Shown piece by piece: positions 22,783 to 34,100 of a DNA stretch of 61,811 bases. The notes under the pieces are model-generated. The model saw only the letters and a program-made list of their open reading frames with translations, ran no database searches and was not told the DNA's origin. The position numbers and the translations under genes are program-made. The stretch is from positions 1-61,811 of the forward strand of contig CAUWGX010000010.1 of the NCBI GenBank assembly GCA_963558565.1. Direction: 5' to 3'. This DNA is from Atopostipes sp963558565 (GTDB taxonomy: Bacteria; Bacillota; Bacilli; Lactobacillales; Carnobacteriaceae_A). How positions within the stretch are numbered: the first letter of the stretch is position 1; each line of letters begins with the position of its first letter.

Positions 22783-24051
22783 TTAAAATGTCCCATTATT
22801 AAGTCTGCGTTGTAATTCTTTAATTGCTGTAGACGGTCTAGAAACAATACCATCCACTGGTGTGCCCAAGTAACGTTGTAACGCTCTAGTCGTTCCTGCG
22901 CCCCAAATTCCATCAGCAGTTACACCGATTGTTTTTTGCAACTCTCGAACAACAGGCGATCCACCTTTGCCGTATTTGACGGCTTTTTGATTAAAGGCTT
23001 TGGTTGCTTGGTTACCACTGTATTGCCCCCACATCTCGCCATCGACAATTAAGCCATAATGGCTTTGTAAGGCTTTGACTACTTCTGGGCCTAGGTAACC
23101 ATCGACCGTTAAATTATAAGTTTTCGCTCCTGAACCACTAGGTCTTTCACTGTGGAAAGTCCCCCACTGCTCTTTCCCACTACCTGACTCACGATACGGT
23201 ACATAGAGCGTATTTCCGCTATTTCCAGTGTATTGTAGCCAGCGATAGCCATTGCCCTCATAGACTTTGAAATAGTTAATTGAGCTACCTTTTGGTAGGG
23301 TTCCGGTGTGCTTAGCAGACGTTGATGGTGCGTTACGAACCTTAATATCTTCGGTGGCCAAGAAATAAGCATTCTCTTTTTTAACTAGTCGTGCTCCATA
23401 CAATCCGTCTGATCCAGTTGACGGTTCAGCTGGTTTGCTTGGTTTTGACGGTTTACTTGGTTTAACGGGTTTACCACCTAACCATTTAACAACTCCTGCC
23501 ACATCTGCTTGCGCCATATCTTCGATATATTCATTCTGTTTGTTTCCAAAAATCAACTGGAAGTCACTAGCATTTGTCATGAAACCATGCTCAATTAAAA
23601 CAGCAGGCATATTCGTTTCTCTGTTAATGTGTAGGTTTGTCCATGTTCCACGAACTCCTGCGTGTAGTCCATTTCCGTGGGTACTATAACCCTTCGCTTT
23701 GATTTCATTGATAACCGCCTGAGCAAGTGTTTTAGACTTACTAGAAGTGCCCCAATAAAAAGCACAGCGTCCAGACACATTACTAGCTCCTGCATTAGCG
23801 TGTAAAGATAATACTAAATCGACTTTTTCACGATTATATAAGTTCGTTCGAGTGATTAAAGGTACATCTTTTCCATTTAATGGTTGACCTAAAATAACTT
23901 TGTGTCCATTTTGCTCCAATAATTCTTTTACTCGCTTACCTAATTTACGGTTGAAATCGTACTCCGCATATCCTTTTCCGTTTCGATATACACCTTTGTT
24001 TGGTGGGAACGTATTCGAACCGTGACCAATATCTAAACCAATATAAGCCAT
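22783..24051 (-). CDS. Endolysin, N-acetylmuramoyl-L-alanine amidase
   Basis: A 422-residue lysis enzyme that cuts the amide between muramic acid and the stem peptide. Residues 1-190 are an Amidase_3 domain with zinc ligands in GLDIGHG, ITRTNLYNRE, LSLHANAG and the catalytic Glu in AVLIEHGFMTN. A KPSKPSKPSKPAEPS linker follows, then an SH3-like region (residues ~225-285) and a C-terminal peptidoglycan-binding part with two GxDGIWG/DGE repeats. Its start touches the holin stop. Confidence 0.93.
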   Translation of the reverse strand: MAYIGLDIGHGSNTFPPNKGVYRNGKGYAEYDFNRKLGKRVKELLEQNGHKVILGQPLNGKDVPLITRTNLYNREKVDLVLSLHANAGASNVSGRCAFYWGTSSKSKTLAQAVINEIKAKGYSTHGNGLHAGVRGTWTNLHINRETNMPAVLIEHGFMTNASDFQLIFGNKQNEYIEDMAQADVAGVVKWLGGKPVKPSKPSKPSKPAEPSTGSDGLYGARLVKKENAYFLATEDIKVRNAPSTSAKHTGTLPKGSSINYFKVYEGNGYRWLQYTGNSGNTLYVPYRESGSGKEQWGTFHSERPSGSGAKTYNLTVDGYLGPEVVKALQSHYGLIVDGEMWGQYSGNQATKAFNQKAVKYGKGGSPVVRELQKTIGVTADGIWGAGTTRALQRYLGTPVDGIVSRPSTAIKELQRRLNNGTF

Positions 24052-24425
24052 TATTTATCTACTCCTTCTATATGAGATGGAATTTCGTCTTTTTCTTTCA
24101 CGCTATTAAGGCCGTCATTCATTGCTTTTACAGACGCTTCAATTAATACATCTAATTCTTCATTACTAATTGGAATGTCGTTCTCATTGAATAATTTAAC
24201 GGCTTCATTCTTTGCTTGTTGGAATTTCTCTACACCATCTTCATTGATGTAAATCTGCTCAATCGCATTAACTGCAATGTCCACCAAATACTGTTTATTC
24301 TCCAACTTTTCAGTGATGCCCTTCCCCTGTAAATAAACTGCTACCTTCTTCGCTATATAACCTAAAAGCGCCACTAGGATTGTTCCTAGGGCGCTCACAA
24401 ATGCATTCATTAATTCTGCTTGCAT
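24051..24425 (-). CDS. Holin, LLH family
   Basis: A 124-residue protein of the phage LL-H holin type: one N-terminal membrane helix (ALGTILVALLGYIAKKVAVY) and a long helical cytoplasmic tail (EKFQQAKNEAVKLFNENDIP). It times lysis by opening the membrane for the endolysin, whose gene starts at its stop codon. Confidence 0.88.
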   Translation of the reverse strand: MQAELMNAFVSALGTILVALLGYIAKKVAVYLQGKGITEKLENKQYLVDIAVNAIEQIYINEDGVEKFQQAKNEAVKLFNENDIPISNEELDVLIEASVKAMNDGLNSVKEKDEIPSHIEGVDK

Positions 24426-24440
24426 TGTTTATTTTTCCTC

Positions 24441-24845
24441 CTAATGTTTCTCTTTGTACTTCACTGTGGTAATTCCATTCTTCGTTTCTAAAGCGATTAA
24501 GCGCCCGTTATGCTCGTTTAACTGCTTCGCATGAGACTGTAGCTCTTCGTCATGTTCACCGATTCTAAGCGTGTTCTCGTCACTTATACGATGTAGTAAC
24601 TTTCTATCTTCTTCACTATGTTCTGAGAAATCAAGCAACCCCTGAATCGATTGATTTAAAGGTTCGTTTTTTTCGGTTATCAATAAAATCATTTCTTCTT
24701 GACGCTTCTTTGCTTCTTGCTCTCTTTTCCGCTCTCTAGGCTCGCCAATAAACTTGTTGTATATCCATATCAAAGCACTACCCACAACGGTTAGTGAACC
24801 GATTAGAGACGCTAGCGTGCCTATATTTGTTACTATGACTTCCAT
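24441..24845 (-). CDS. Membrane protein with coiled coil, lysis module (XhlA-like)
   Basis: A 134-residue protein with one membrane helix (LIGSLTVVGSALIWIYNKF) and a long charged coiled coil, resembling hemolysin XhlA or accessory lysis proteins. I chose ATG 24845, with AAAGGAG upstream, instead of 24863. It precedes the holin gene and probably assists membrane disruption. Confidence 0.65.
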   Translation of the reverse strand: MEVIVTNIGTLASLIGSLTVVGSALIWIYNKFIGEPRERKREQEAKKRQEEMILLITEKNEPLNQSIQGLLDFSEHSEEDRKLLHRISDENTLRIGEHDEELQSHAKQLNEHNGRLIALETKNGITTVKYKEKH

Positions 24846-24869
24846 TCTCCAACTCCTTTCCAAAATAAA

Positions 24870-24895
24870 AAGGCTAGCCCGTCAGGACTAACCTT
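24870..24895 (-). terminator. Terminator between tail and lysis genes
   Basis: AAGGTTAGTCC and GGGCTAGCCTT pair (two G-T wobbles) and are followed on the minus strand by TTTTTATTTT. Confidence 0.7.
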
Positions 24896-24905
24896 TGTGT
24901 TTTAA

Positions 24906-25157
24906 TTATTCTTCTTCTTCAGCAGCTTGCTCACTCAATCGATCTTCCGTGTCCCAAACAATGTCCTGAAACTCCGCTTGGTCACTGCGTACAACCAGTT
25001 TATTTGCGTCGTATAACTCTTTATTTCGAATGGAGAGACTAATACCGCTGCCTACCCCATCATTCGGTACTCGAGCGCTAAAAGTTGTAATAACTTCGTC
25101 CTCTAATTTACTGTCACCTGTCAACGTTACTGATTCCTGAATGTTGTCTAAAGCCAT
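24906..25157 (-). CDS. Small phage structural-region protein, unknown
   Basis: An 83-residue acidic protein (DNIQESVTLTGDSKLEDEV at the start, QAAEEEE at the end) between the DUF1617 gene and the lysis module. No family recognised. It overlaps none of its neighbours and is two bases from the DUF1617 stop region, so it belongs to the tail operon. Confidence 0.7.
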   Translation of the reverse strand: MALDNIQESVTLTGDSKLEDEVITTFSARVPNDGVGSGISLSIRNKELYDANKLVVRSDQAEFQDIVWDTEDRLSEQAAEEEE

Positions 25158-25159
25158 AA

Positions 25160-25609
25160 TTATTCATTCTCCTTTTCTTTTTCTTCATTTTCTTCATAAG
25201 CCGTCATTAATAAATCATAAGCATAAGCATCTTGTCCTTTGAGCGGTATCTCTAACTTATCTAATTCCTTAAACATCGCCTCGTATTTCGTGGAATATTC
25301 TGTAAATGAAACTTCGGCAGTTTCTTGTTGTAAGTCTGCGACTCGCTCATTTAAAGTCTTTTTATCTTCTTCCGTGAGCGTTTCTAGCGGAATTAATTTA
25401 TCACCATCCTGTCTAAGGTTGCCTTCTTTATCTACTTCGAAATAATCCTTTTGAATTGTTTGTAAATCCTCAAGGTATTCTTTGTTTTTCTCCTCCAATC
25501 TGCTGTTAAATTTTGATCGCCCACGACTTGCTTGACCTACCAACTCCACATCTTTCAAAAAGTTAAAAACTGGTATAACTTCGATATTTCTGATTTCAAT
25601 TGTTTTCAT
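25160..25609 (-). CDS. DUF1617 family phage protein
   Basis: A 149-residue helical protein (FLKDVELVGQASRGRSKFN and long acidic helices) typical of the DUF1617 genes that follow tail-tip genes in Lactobacillales phages. The function is unknown. Its start abuts the stop of the tail-tip gene. Confidence 0.7.
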   Translation of the reverse strand: MKTIEIRNIEVIPVFNFLKDVELVGQASRGRSKFNSRLEEKNKEYLEDLQTIQKDYFEVDKEGNLRQDGDKLIPLETLTEEDKKTLNERVADLQQETAEVSFTEYSTKYEAMFKELDKLEIPLKGQDAYAYDLLMTAYEENEEKEKENE

Positions 25610-28600
25610 TTATGCAACTTTCCTTTCCAATTCTTTAATTTTTTGATTTGCTTCTTCTAATTCTTTTTCTAAACTTTCTATGCGACTATCATGGTTATCT
25701 AATGTTTCTTGGTGTTCTTCTATACCTATATAAGCGGCACTTGCGAGTTCTAAGGTGTTTTCGTGTTGAATGGCTAGTTGTTTAACACCAATTGTATTAA
25801 CCATCACTTGTTTCCCCATGTTAATTTCCCACTTGTCATTTAACTTATCATAACCACTGATAAACGGTGTATCTTGAGCGATTAACCCAATTTGAGTTTC
25901 TTGAGTTTTGTCTGGAGATTTCCAGTTATATGTGACTGGATTAATGATCTCGAAAAAGTCTTCAAGTATATTGTCAGTATAATCATGGATATTTGTTTTT
26001 AATCTTCGATCTGATTCCCCGCGAATTGCATTCCCATTCATTGAAATATCTCTCTGGAAATAAACTCGACTATTATCCATGTACATTACGCGACTATAGC
26101 CGCCACCAGCCCAATCTGCGTTACCAATCCCGAAGGATACTCCACTTCGACCTTTGACGGTTGCTCGATTATTTCCATCATTTAAAAATGTGATAGCTCC
26201 ACTCTCATCACCGAAATGTACGGCTCGAACACGCCGAACTTTAAAGATATCATGGTTTCCAGCATCAATTGCGCCGCCGCGAAGACGAACAGTTCCCATC
26301 ATCCATATCTCACTCGTACGTAAATACATTTCGTCAGATCCCGGATAGATTTCTAATGGACTTCTGTAGCCATTTGATGTGAGCGATCGGATACTAAAAT
26401 TCGCCCCCAGGGTAGTTGTGATGGTATAAAACGGACTTGTAGTCCCTGAATTGTAACCAATATAGCCAATTGTCGCTTGATTAGGTTGTCTTGATAAAAA
26501 GACCCCGTTTTGTACAAGAGCCTCTGAACGATCTGAAGCAATGGAGTGTAAACCACTTCCCGTAATCCGTACTCCACCTCCTGCAGCTTCGTTCCAGTAA
26601 GACTGTACAAATTCTGTTGCATTACCAACCGCCGTGTTGAAATCGAGGTTGATGACTCTTACATTTGCACCGTTTAATGTACCAACTGTTACTTTATCTG
26701 CCGAAATATCTCCAGCCACCATACGATTTGTGATAATGCCGTCGTCGATTGTAGTCGACGAGCCGACATGGACCTTGGCAGCGTCTAAAAGAATGCCTTC
26801 GCTAGATAAATTGATTTGCGCAATAACTTCATCTTTTTGAACAACTCGAGCATTTATATTATCTTCTGTAATTGATAATTGAGCACCTACCCAATCTCTA
26901 TCAGCCGTTTTTCGCCAATCCTCCCAAGTTGTTCCTAATCCAGTCCTCTCCCACACTCCATGGTCCGTAGTTAAAGTTTGTTTTATTCGTCCTCCTGAAG
27001 AATTTCTCCAAGGAATAATTGTTTCCAGTACTCCGTAAGTTCCTTCTCCAGAGATACCCAGTATGGAATTACGTTTAAATTCTCGAACTGTTTCTTGTCG
27101 GTAATTATCGAGATACCACTCAGGAGTTTCATTGTCTTCACGTGTATCCTTTATTGTTTTGTCTGACTGGATCAATGAGTTTACTTGCGAACTGGTTACT
27201 TTAGTATCTACAAGGTTACTCAACTGCGTCACCTGCGACTGACTCGCTTTACTTGCAACGGTTGTTTGTAAGCCATTGATGTTTAATTCCATCGTAGCTA
27301 TATCGCCTTCGATATTTCCAACCGTACTTTTAATACTATCAATCGTCTGACTTTGTGCTGTGACACGCCCATCGATACTACTTACCGTTTGTTTAAAGCT
27401 ATCAAACGTCTGCGTCCACTCAGTTTCGATGTGGTCAAATCGTGCGAGGGTGTCTTCGGGTGCTGGTGTCCAAGGGGTTATTTTATTTCCTTGTTCAAGT
27501 TGAAATCTACTTAACCATATAGTGGTATCTTTGGATAACCTTCCGTAGAAGAATGGTTTGAACTCGATACCTTTCTCATCCACAGTTTTAAAACTAATAA
27601 TTATTCTATTCCATTCGTTCGGTGTAGTAGACTTTGGTGACAATAGTTTCATGTCTTTTCTACCACCAGCTGCATTACCACCAAACCTCACGTGAGTGTG
27701 TAGGGGAAAGTTATAAGTTACTTCAATACTATCTTCCGAATAGATATAGGCCGAATAAATATATTCGGTATTAGGCTCTAATAAAAAGTAGCTATTATCA
27801 CCTTGCCCCTCAAGATACGCTCTATTTCCACTGGGACTATCACCAATAATCTTAATTGCTTCAATTCCATTTACTGTCTCAGTTACACTACCCCTAGAAG
27901 CCCAATTAGTGGAATTTACATTGGATAAATCACTGTCTCTTAATAAGTTCCTTCCACCCACACTAATATCATCAATAGCATTCTCAATGTCTGTATTCCA
28001 AACCCTCGAATTAACCTTTCCAGCAACCGCATCAAACTCAGTACCTAAACTGTTTACGGTGCCTGCTAGGGTGTCGACTGTATCTTGATTGGCTTTAGCC
28101 GATATACGACCATCCATGTTGCTGATTTGTGTCGTGTGAGTCCTGACTGTTCCGCTTAAGTCGTTGTAGTCAGATTCCACACGTTGGACGGTTGAATTAA
28201 AGCCGTTAACCGTGTTTTCTAACGTTACAACTTTCGCTTCATAACCTTGGACGTCTTCTTGGTAGGTCGCAATTTCACTAGTTAAGCCATCAACACTATT
28301 TCTAAATTGACTGACTTGTGTGGCGTATTGACTGACCACATTGCCATATTCATCCAGTTCGATTTCATAGTTAGCCACCGTACTGTTCAGACCATCCACC
28401 GTGTTCTTAAACGTTGATACTTGGCTTTCATATCTCGAAACATCATCTGCGTAACCAGCAACTTCATCGCCATAACTAGCGACGGTGCTTTCAAAGCCGT
28501 CTACTGTATTCCGCATGGAGCTGACTTCAGTTGCATAGCTGTCCACCAAGTTGCCGTATTCATCTAATTCAACTTCATAATTTGCAACGGTACTTGCGTA

Positions 28601-30352
28601 ACCATCAACACTATTCCTGAACTCGCTGACTTGCCCCTCATAATTATTCACGACTTGATTAAAACCGTCCACGGTCACTTCAAAATCGCTGACCTGACCC
28701 GCTAAATCATTGGCTAATCCTTTGACTTCATTGGCGGTGCTTATCGCACTGTCCGCCGTATTCACTGCACTCCGCGCGTCAGTCATCGCGGTGTTTGCAC
28801 CGCTTAGTGCATCGAGTGCGTGGTCACGAGCGACATCAGCGCTTGCTTGGGCGGCGTTGCTGATGGATTGGACGCTTGAGATTGTTTCGTCTAATGTAGT
28901 AAACCCAGCGTTTTCAACGGCTACATCGATTTGTTCAACGGCGTGATCAGCTTGTTCTTTGGCTTCTTTGAGGTCTTGTTGTTGTTCAGCGATTTTTCGA
29001 GCGTTTTCGTCTCGTTCGTACGTGTCAATCGTGATTATCCAATCGTCACCATTCCACATAAGCCATTGTGTGTGGCCATTTTGCGTTGGGTGGTCTCTAA
29101 CCCACTGGTCACCTACACGTTTTCTGTCTGGCTCTACATTACTAAAGGTAATGACGTTCATTCCATCAGCTGTTTTAACAACATGACTAATTTCTTCGCG
29201 AACCAACGATTGTTCTCTATTAATATTATTAATTGTTCGCTGTGTTCGTGCGGCACGTTCTTTACGACTTTCATAAACTTTGTCGCCCAATTCAACTGGT
29301 GTACGTTCTGGGAATAAATAATTACGTTCCAGCTTCGAAATCCTTGTTTCATAATGTAAACCTAAGTCGTAACGGTGGATTCCAACGACTTCGCCTAACT
29401 CAACCTTGCCAATATCTGCAACGGTTGTTTCATATTGCACCAGTGGCCTAATCCTGTGGACTAATTCATTGTATGTTGCTCGCAGTAATTCTTCGGGTTC
29501 TTCTATTTCAGTATCTTCAAACACACCCAAAGCAGGCGATTTACTACCGTCTGGCATATTAATACCAAACTCATCCGTAGCATTTGGAATCTCCACGTAA
29601 TTTTGCCCGCGTGGTTTGTTTACTGGATCCCCATTACTTATTTTCCATTCCACATCTTCAAATGTAATCGCTCGACCAAAGCCATCTCCGACTTCTTCGC
29701 CGCGACCACGTCCAATTAGTGCTGTGTAGACCTCTGAACGCTCAATCGTACCCTTAACATTCAATAAATTACTTCCATGAGTGAATCGTTTCATTGTGCG
29801 CGCACCACGTCGATGGTAAGCTTCTACCCATTTATCTGTGATTTTCTGGCCACTAATTTCAACCTTGAATACTAATTCAATACCAAAGTGTACAGATATT
29901 TCTTTTAGCACTTCTAATACTGGTAAGAAGTAGAAATGCAACGTGGATTGTGATGTTTCGTCCACATATCCTAGTCGCCAGCCCGTTCCAGACAGTGCCT
30001 GTTCTAACATAAAGCTAGCTTGTCTGTCTCTTGGGGCATTTTCCTTAACAACAAAGTGCTTCAATTCTTTATAACCTAATTGTGTGCCTTCCAATACAAC
30101 GGTATTTTCATTTGTTATAGGCTGATTCACATAATACATGTGAAATTGATTATTATCGTCTAAATCTTTGACCGCCATAAAATGAATTTCTTCTACATCT
30201 TTAAAAGTCTCTAATCGATATTCAGCTGTAAAGCGATCAATTGGTAAATCATTTTCTTGCAATTCCTCTTTCTGTCGCGCTTCTACCAAATCTTTTTCGG
30301 GTATGATTTTAATTAAATCTTGATTGTAATCAAATAAATACAACGAGGTCAT
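25610..30352 (-). CDS. Tail-tip protein with prophage endopeptidase domain and C-terminal S74 chaperone
   Basis: A 1580-residue tail-associated protein that likely binds the host and helps pierce its wall. Residues ~30-370 match the prophage tail endopeptidase (Tal) type. Residues ~460-800 are long coiled coil with aromatic heptads and a duplicated ~41-residue unit (STVANYEVELDEYGN, STVANYEIELDEYGN). A carbohydrate-binding-like region follows near 830-950. The C-terminus is an intramolecular chaperone of the S74 kind (SDRRLKTNIHDY with the catalytic Ser/Lys), expected to cut itself off after trimer folding, ending in a coiled coil. Confidence 0.88.
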   Translation of the reverse strand: MTSLYLFDYNQDLIKIIPEKDLVEARQKEELQENDLPIDRFTAEYRLETFKDVEEIHFMAVKDLDDNNQFHMYYVNQPITNENTVVLEGTQLGYKELKHFVVKENAPRDRQASFMLEQALSGTGWRLGYVDETSQSTLHFYFLPVLEVLKEISVHFGIELVFKVEISGQKITDKWVEAYHRRGARTMKRFTHGSNLLNVKGTIERSEVYTALIGRGRGEEVGDGFGRAITFEDVEWKISNGDPVNKPRGQNYVEIPNATDEFGINMPDGSKSPALGVFEDTEIEEPEELLRATYNELVHRIRPLVQYETTVADIGKVELGEVVGIHRYDLGLHYETRISKLERNYLFPERTPVELGDKVYESRKERAARTQRTINNINREQSLVREEISHVVKTADGMNVITFSNVEPDRKRVGDQWVRDHPTQNGHTQWLMWNGDDWIITIDTYERDENARKIAEQQQDLKEAKEQADHAVEQIDVAVENAGFTTLDETISSVQSISNAAQASADVARDHALDALSGANTAMTDARSAVNTADSAISTANEVKGLANDLAGQVSDFEVTVDGFNQVVNNYEGQVSEFRNSVDGYASTVANYEVELDEYGNLVDSYATEVSSMRNTVDGFESTVASYGDEVAGYADDVSRYESQVSTFKNTVDGLNSTVANYEIELDEYGNVVSQYATQVSQFRNSVDGLTSEIATYQEDVQGYEAKVVTLENTVNGFNSTVQRVESDYNDLSGTVRTHTTQISNMDGRISAKANQDTVDTLAGTVNSLGTEFDAVAGKVNSRVWNTDIENAIDDISVGGRNLLRDSDLSNVNSTNWASRGSVTETVNGIEAIKIIGDSPSGNRAYLEGQGDNSYFLLEPNTEYIYSAYIYSEDSIEVTYNFPLHTHVRFGGNAAGGRKDMKLLSPKSTTPNEWNRIIISFKTVDEKGIEFKPFFYGRLSKDTTIWLSRFQLEQGNKITPWTPAPEDTLARFDHIETEWTQTFDSFKQTVSSIDGRVTAQSQTIDSIKSTVGNIEGDIATMELNINGLQTTVASKASQSQVTQLSNLVDTKVTSSQVNSLIQSDKTIKDTREDNETPEWYLDNYRQETVREFKRNSILGISGEGTYGVLETIIPWRNSSGGRIKQTLTTDHGVWERTGLGTTWEDWRKTADRDWVGAQLSITEDNINARVVQKDEVIAQINLSSEGILLDAAKVHVGSSTTIDDGIITNRMVAGDISADKVTVGTLNGANVRVINLDFNTAVGNATEFVQSYWNEAAGGGVRITGSGLHSIASDRSEALVQNGVFLSRQPNQATIGYIGYNSGTTSPFYTITTTLGANFSIRSLTSNGYRSPLEIYPGSDEMYLRTSEIWMMGTVRLRGGAIDAGNHDIFKVRRVRAVHFGDESGAITFLNDGNNRATVKGRSGVSFGIGNADWAGGGYSRVMYMDNSRVYFQRDISMNGNAIRGESDRRLKTNIHDYTDNILEDFFEIINPVTYNWKSPDKTQETQIGLIAQDTPFISGYDKLNDKWEINMGKQVMVNTIGVKQLAIQHENTLELASAAYIGIEEHQETLDNHDSRIESLEKELEEANQKIKELERKVA

Positions 30353-31110
30353 TATTTTATCTCCCTCATTTCTACTTTTAAACTTCCGTTTGACGTGGTA
30401 ATTGTTTGACCGTTCTTAATTTCAAAGTTTTCAAAATCAGAATGTAAGTCAATGAAATCACGTCTTTCACGTCCGTTAAATAATAATTCTTGTTCTTTGA
30501 CGAATAATTCAATACGTGAGCCAGCATTCATTTCGCCACGCAGTTGTATCGTTTGTTCGCCATTCGTAATATCAATAGCGTTTGTCGCGCTATCTGTAAC
30601 CACAGTTATTTTTTCTGGATACGTCTTATAGAACGTATCAATATTAATTTCTCCATTTGTTTCTGTTAATTTACTGTATTTCTCAGGGTCTGGACAAAAA
30701 ATAGTAAAGCTAGATACAACAGTTAATCGCTCTGGCGGAATACTTTCAGCACCCTCAAACTCGCCAAAATATACCGTATCTGGCTCGTCCAAGAAACGAA
30801 TAGGTACTAAGTCATCAGAATGCAGATAACGCCTTAGCTCATTATATTTAGCCTGCAATTCTTCTGCCGTACTTGCTTCAAGTTTGTATTGAACAGTGAT
30901 TACGCGGCTTGGTTTGGTCTTTCCATAACGAATTGACCCATCACCAGAACGTCTATCGCTTTGAATGTCATAACTTAACATTTCTCGGCCACTCACATTT
31001 AATGTCTGATAACCGTCAATTTCTTCTAAATATCTATCGTTAAAAATCATAGCAACAGAAGACAACGTTTGTGTTGGTTGCTTCTGTTCTGTTGGTTGTA
31101 TAAATTTCAT
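30352..31110 (-). CDS. Distal tail protein (Dit)
   Basis: A 252-residue protein of the siphovirus Dit family (phage tail component; DIQSDRRSGDGSIRYGKTKP, then the FEGAESIPPERLTVVSSFTIF segment). It forms the hexameric hub joining the tail tube to the tip protein, whose gene follows with a one-base overlap. Confidence 0.85.
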   Translation of the reverse strand: MKFIQPTEQKQPTQTLSSVAMIFNDRYLEEIDGYQTLNVSGREMLSYDIQSDRRSGDGSIRYGKTKPSRVITVQYKLEASTAEELQAKYNELRRYLHSDDLVPIRFLDEPDTVYFGEFEGAESIPPERLTVVSSFTIFCPDPEKYSKLTETNGEINIDTFYKTYPEKITVVTDSATNAIDITNGEQTIQLRGEMNAGSRIELFVKEQELLFNGRERRDFIDLHSDFENFEIKNGQTITTSNGSLKVEMREIK

Positions 31111-31121
31111 TTCGTTGCCTC

Positions 31122-34100
31122 CTATATGCTATCTAGTTGTAACTGTCTGTCGCCTTCATCTAAAATGTTTTCCGCAAAGGCGGTGAAGTTCTGTCCGCCA
31201 ATGTTTAAACGGAGGTATGCCGGTTGTTTACCTGTATTACTAATCTCATGTTTCACTTGCGTATTCACTGTCGGATTCGCTGTAGCTAATTGACCTATCT
31301 TATTTGTGGATATATCAAAAGGATTCAAGTTAAATCGTGCGCCTTCTGCTACTTTGCGAGCACCGTCCAATGTGTTACTCATCGCTTTATTAATTTCGTT
31401 TTCTCCTGCATAAATACCTTTTGCGATTTGCTCAGTAATACCATTCTTTTCTATTCCAACCATTGGTGAAGATTTATCTTTTGGAGGTGAGAACGGCAAT
31501 AGATTTCTCGCTTTGGTTAGTACTCCACCAATTGCATCAGTAACATTACTAATTCCTGAGGTAATCCCTGAAGCTATGTTCTTAACAATATTGGTTCCGG
31601 CTTCTTTAAATTTACTAATGAAATCTGTAACAGTAGTCAAGGCGCTATTCATCCCGCTTGAAACAGCTGATTTTACGCTATTAAAGGCGCTTGATACTAT
31701 TCCTCTCAAGCTATTAAATATGTTCGAGAATGTACTTTTAATACTGTTTAATACGTTAGTTACTACATTCTTAATGCCATTTATAATGGTCGTGATAGTA
31801 GCTTTAATAGCACTCCAGATTGAACTCGTTATACTGCTTATAGTACTAAACGTGTTCGAAGTTATACTCTGAATGGCGTTCCATACTGAAGTTATAATGC
31901 TTTTTATGCCGTTGACCACACTTGTAATCACAGATTTTATAGCGTTCCATGCGCCGGTCAAATCGCCTTGAATGGCGCTCATTACAGCGGTTATTATACC
32001 CTTGATTACATTCCAAACTGTTTGAATGATGGTCTTGATAACATTAACGACCGTATCTATAATTGTTTTAATATTTTCCCAAATAGTATCGATAATCGTC
32101 ATGATACCTTCCATGGCGCTTCGAATAGTTTCTTTAATACCTTCCCATTTTTCTCTTGTAATTTCTTTGATAGTTTCCCAAAAATTAGAAAACCATTCTT
32201 TCGTACTGTTCCATAAATTTTTAAAGAATTCAATGACTTGGTTCCATTTTTCTTGTATAGACTCCCAAATCGCCATAGCACCTTCTTGCATAGATATCCA
32301 TAATTCTTGGAACCATTCTTTTGTGCCTTCCCAAAGTTCTTGGAAGAATTCAACTGCCTGTTGCCATTTTTCTTGGATTCCTTCCCAAATTTCAATGGCA
32401 CCTTCTTGTATGGTCTCCCACAATTCTGCAAACCATTCTTTGACACCATTCCATAGTTCTTGGAAAAACAAGACGGTTTCATTCCAAAACTCTACAATGG
32501 GGTTCCAAACCATCATGGCAAACTCAATTATGCTTTCCCATAGTTCTCTAAACCATTCAGAAACGCCTTCCCAGAGTTCAATGAACCACTCTTTGACTTC
32601 GCCCCATTTCTCGACGATTGGCTCCCAAATGGCTACTGCCATTTCTTTCATTGATTCCCAGAGCGCTTGGAAAAATTCCTTTACACTTTCCCAAGTTTCA
32701 AAAAACCATTCTTTCACTTCTTGCCATTTTTCAACAAGAGGTTCCCAGACCATCAACGCAGTTTCTTTCATGTCTTCCCACAATTCGGAGAAGAATTCTG
32801 ATAAGTCTGCCCAGACTTCTTGGAAATATTCTTTAATTTCTTGCCACTTCTCTTGCAGCGGTTCCCAAATGATTAAGGCTACCTCTACAATTTCATCCCA
32901 AATCATAGAGAAAAATTCTTTAACACCTTCCCAAATGTTTTGGAACGTTTCTTTCATGCTTTCCCATTTTTCTTGGATAGGTTCCCAAATTTCTTGTGCT
33001 TTTTCTTTTATTGATTCCCATATTTCGGAGAACCATTCTTTAACAGAGTCCCAAGTTGCTTGTCCTGCTTCACTGATTGAACTCCACTTGTCTGATAACC
33101 AACTTCCTATGCTATCCCAGATTTCTTTAGCACCATCACTAATAGAAGTCCAAGTTTCACTAAACCAATCGGCTACTGAACCCCAAATTTCTTTGGCTCC
33201 ATCAGTAATAGATTCCCATGTATTTGATAACCAATCACCTAACGCACCCCAAATTTCTTTGGCGCCGCTACTGATTGAATCCCACGTTTCTGAAAGATAG
33301 GCTTTTATTCCGTTCCAAGTGTCTGAAGTCCATTTTTTAATGTTATTCCAAACTTCTGAAATTTTATTTCCTAACAGTGCAGCCTTTTCCTTGATTGTAT
33401 CCCAATTCGCCCATAGCGCGATACCAGCTGCAACTAGTGCCACAAAAATTGCTATCACTAAGCCAACTGGACTAAATAAAAGCGTGAACGCACCAACCAA
33501 TAAGCTGATTCCTTCAGTGAGCACTCCGACTATCCAAATCACTGGGCCAACCGCCGCTGCAATACCTGCAATAATAATTATCCACTGTTTTGTTTCGTCG
33601 CTCGATTCAGTAAATTTGTTGACTAAATCTGTGACCCACTCAATCAAATCTCTAAGCGGACCTTCTCCCATTTCGTAAAACTCAATAGATAAGCCCTCTA
33701 TTGCTGATTTCATTTCCCTAAACGCACCAGCGACACTATCTTCCATTGTGTCAGCCATTTCTGCGGCTGTACCTTCTGAGTTTGACAGCTCATTAGAGAA
33801 CATCCCCAACTCTTCCGAACCTTCTCCAATTAAAATGCTCCACGCACTCATTGCATCGCTTCCGAACACTGTTTCCAAAGCTGCTGTTCTTTGTGAGTCA
33901 CTCATTCCGTCAAGTCCACTTTCTAATTCGCCAATAATTGAAGGTAAATCTTTCATCTTACCGTTCGCATCAAATACTTCAATCCCCAGCTCATTCATTA
34001 AATCGGCCGCTTGATCCGTTGGCGCTGCTAAACTTTGAATACCCTTCCTTAATTGTCGTCCAGCCTGACCACCTTGAATACCTGCATCACCTAAGAATCC

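Noticed and set aside
32026..33300. A 424-codon open frame on the plus strand opposite the tape measure gene
   Set aside because: It mirrors the Trp- and Glu-rich repeats of the real gene, has no ribosome site and no protein-like domain. It is a repeat artefact.
31950..33420. CRISPR-like regular repeats
   Set aside because: The repeats are coding, diverged, without unique spacers, and no cas genes are present. No CRISPR array was seen elsewhere.
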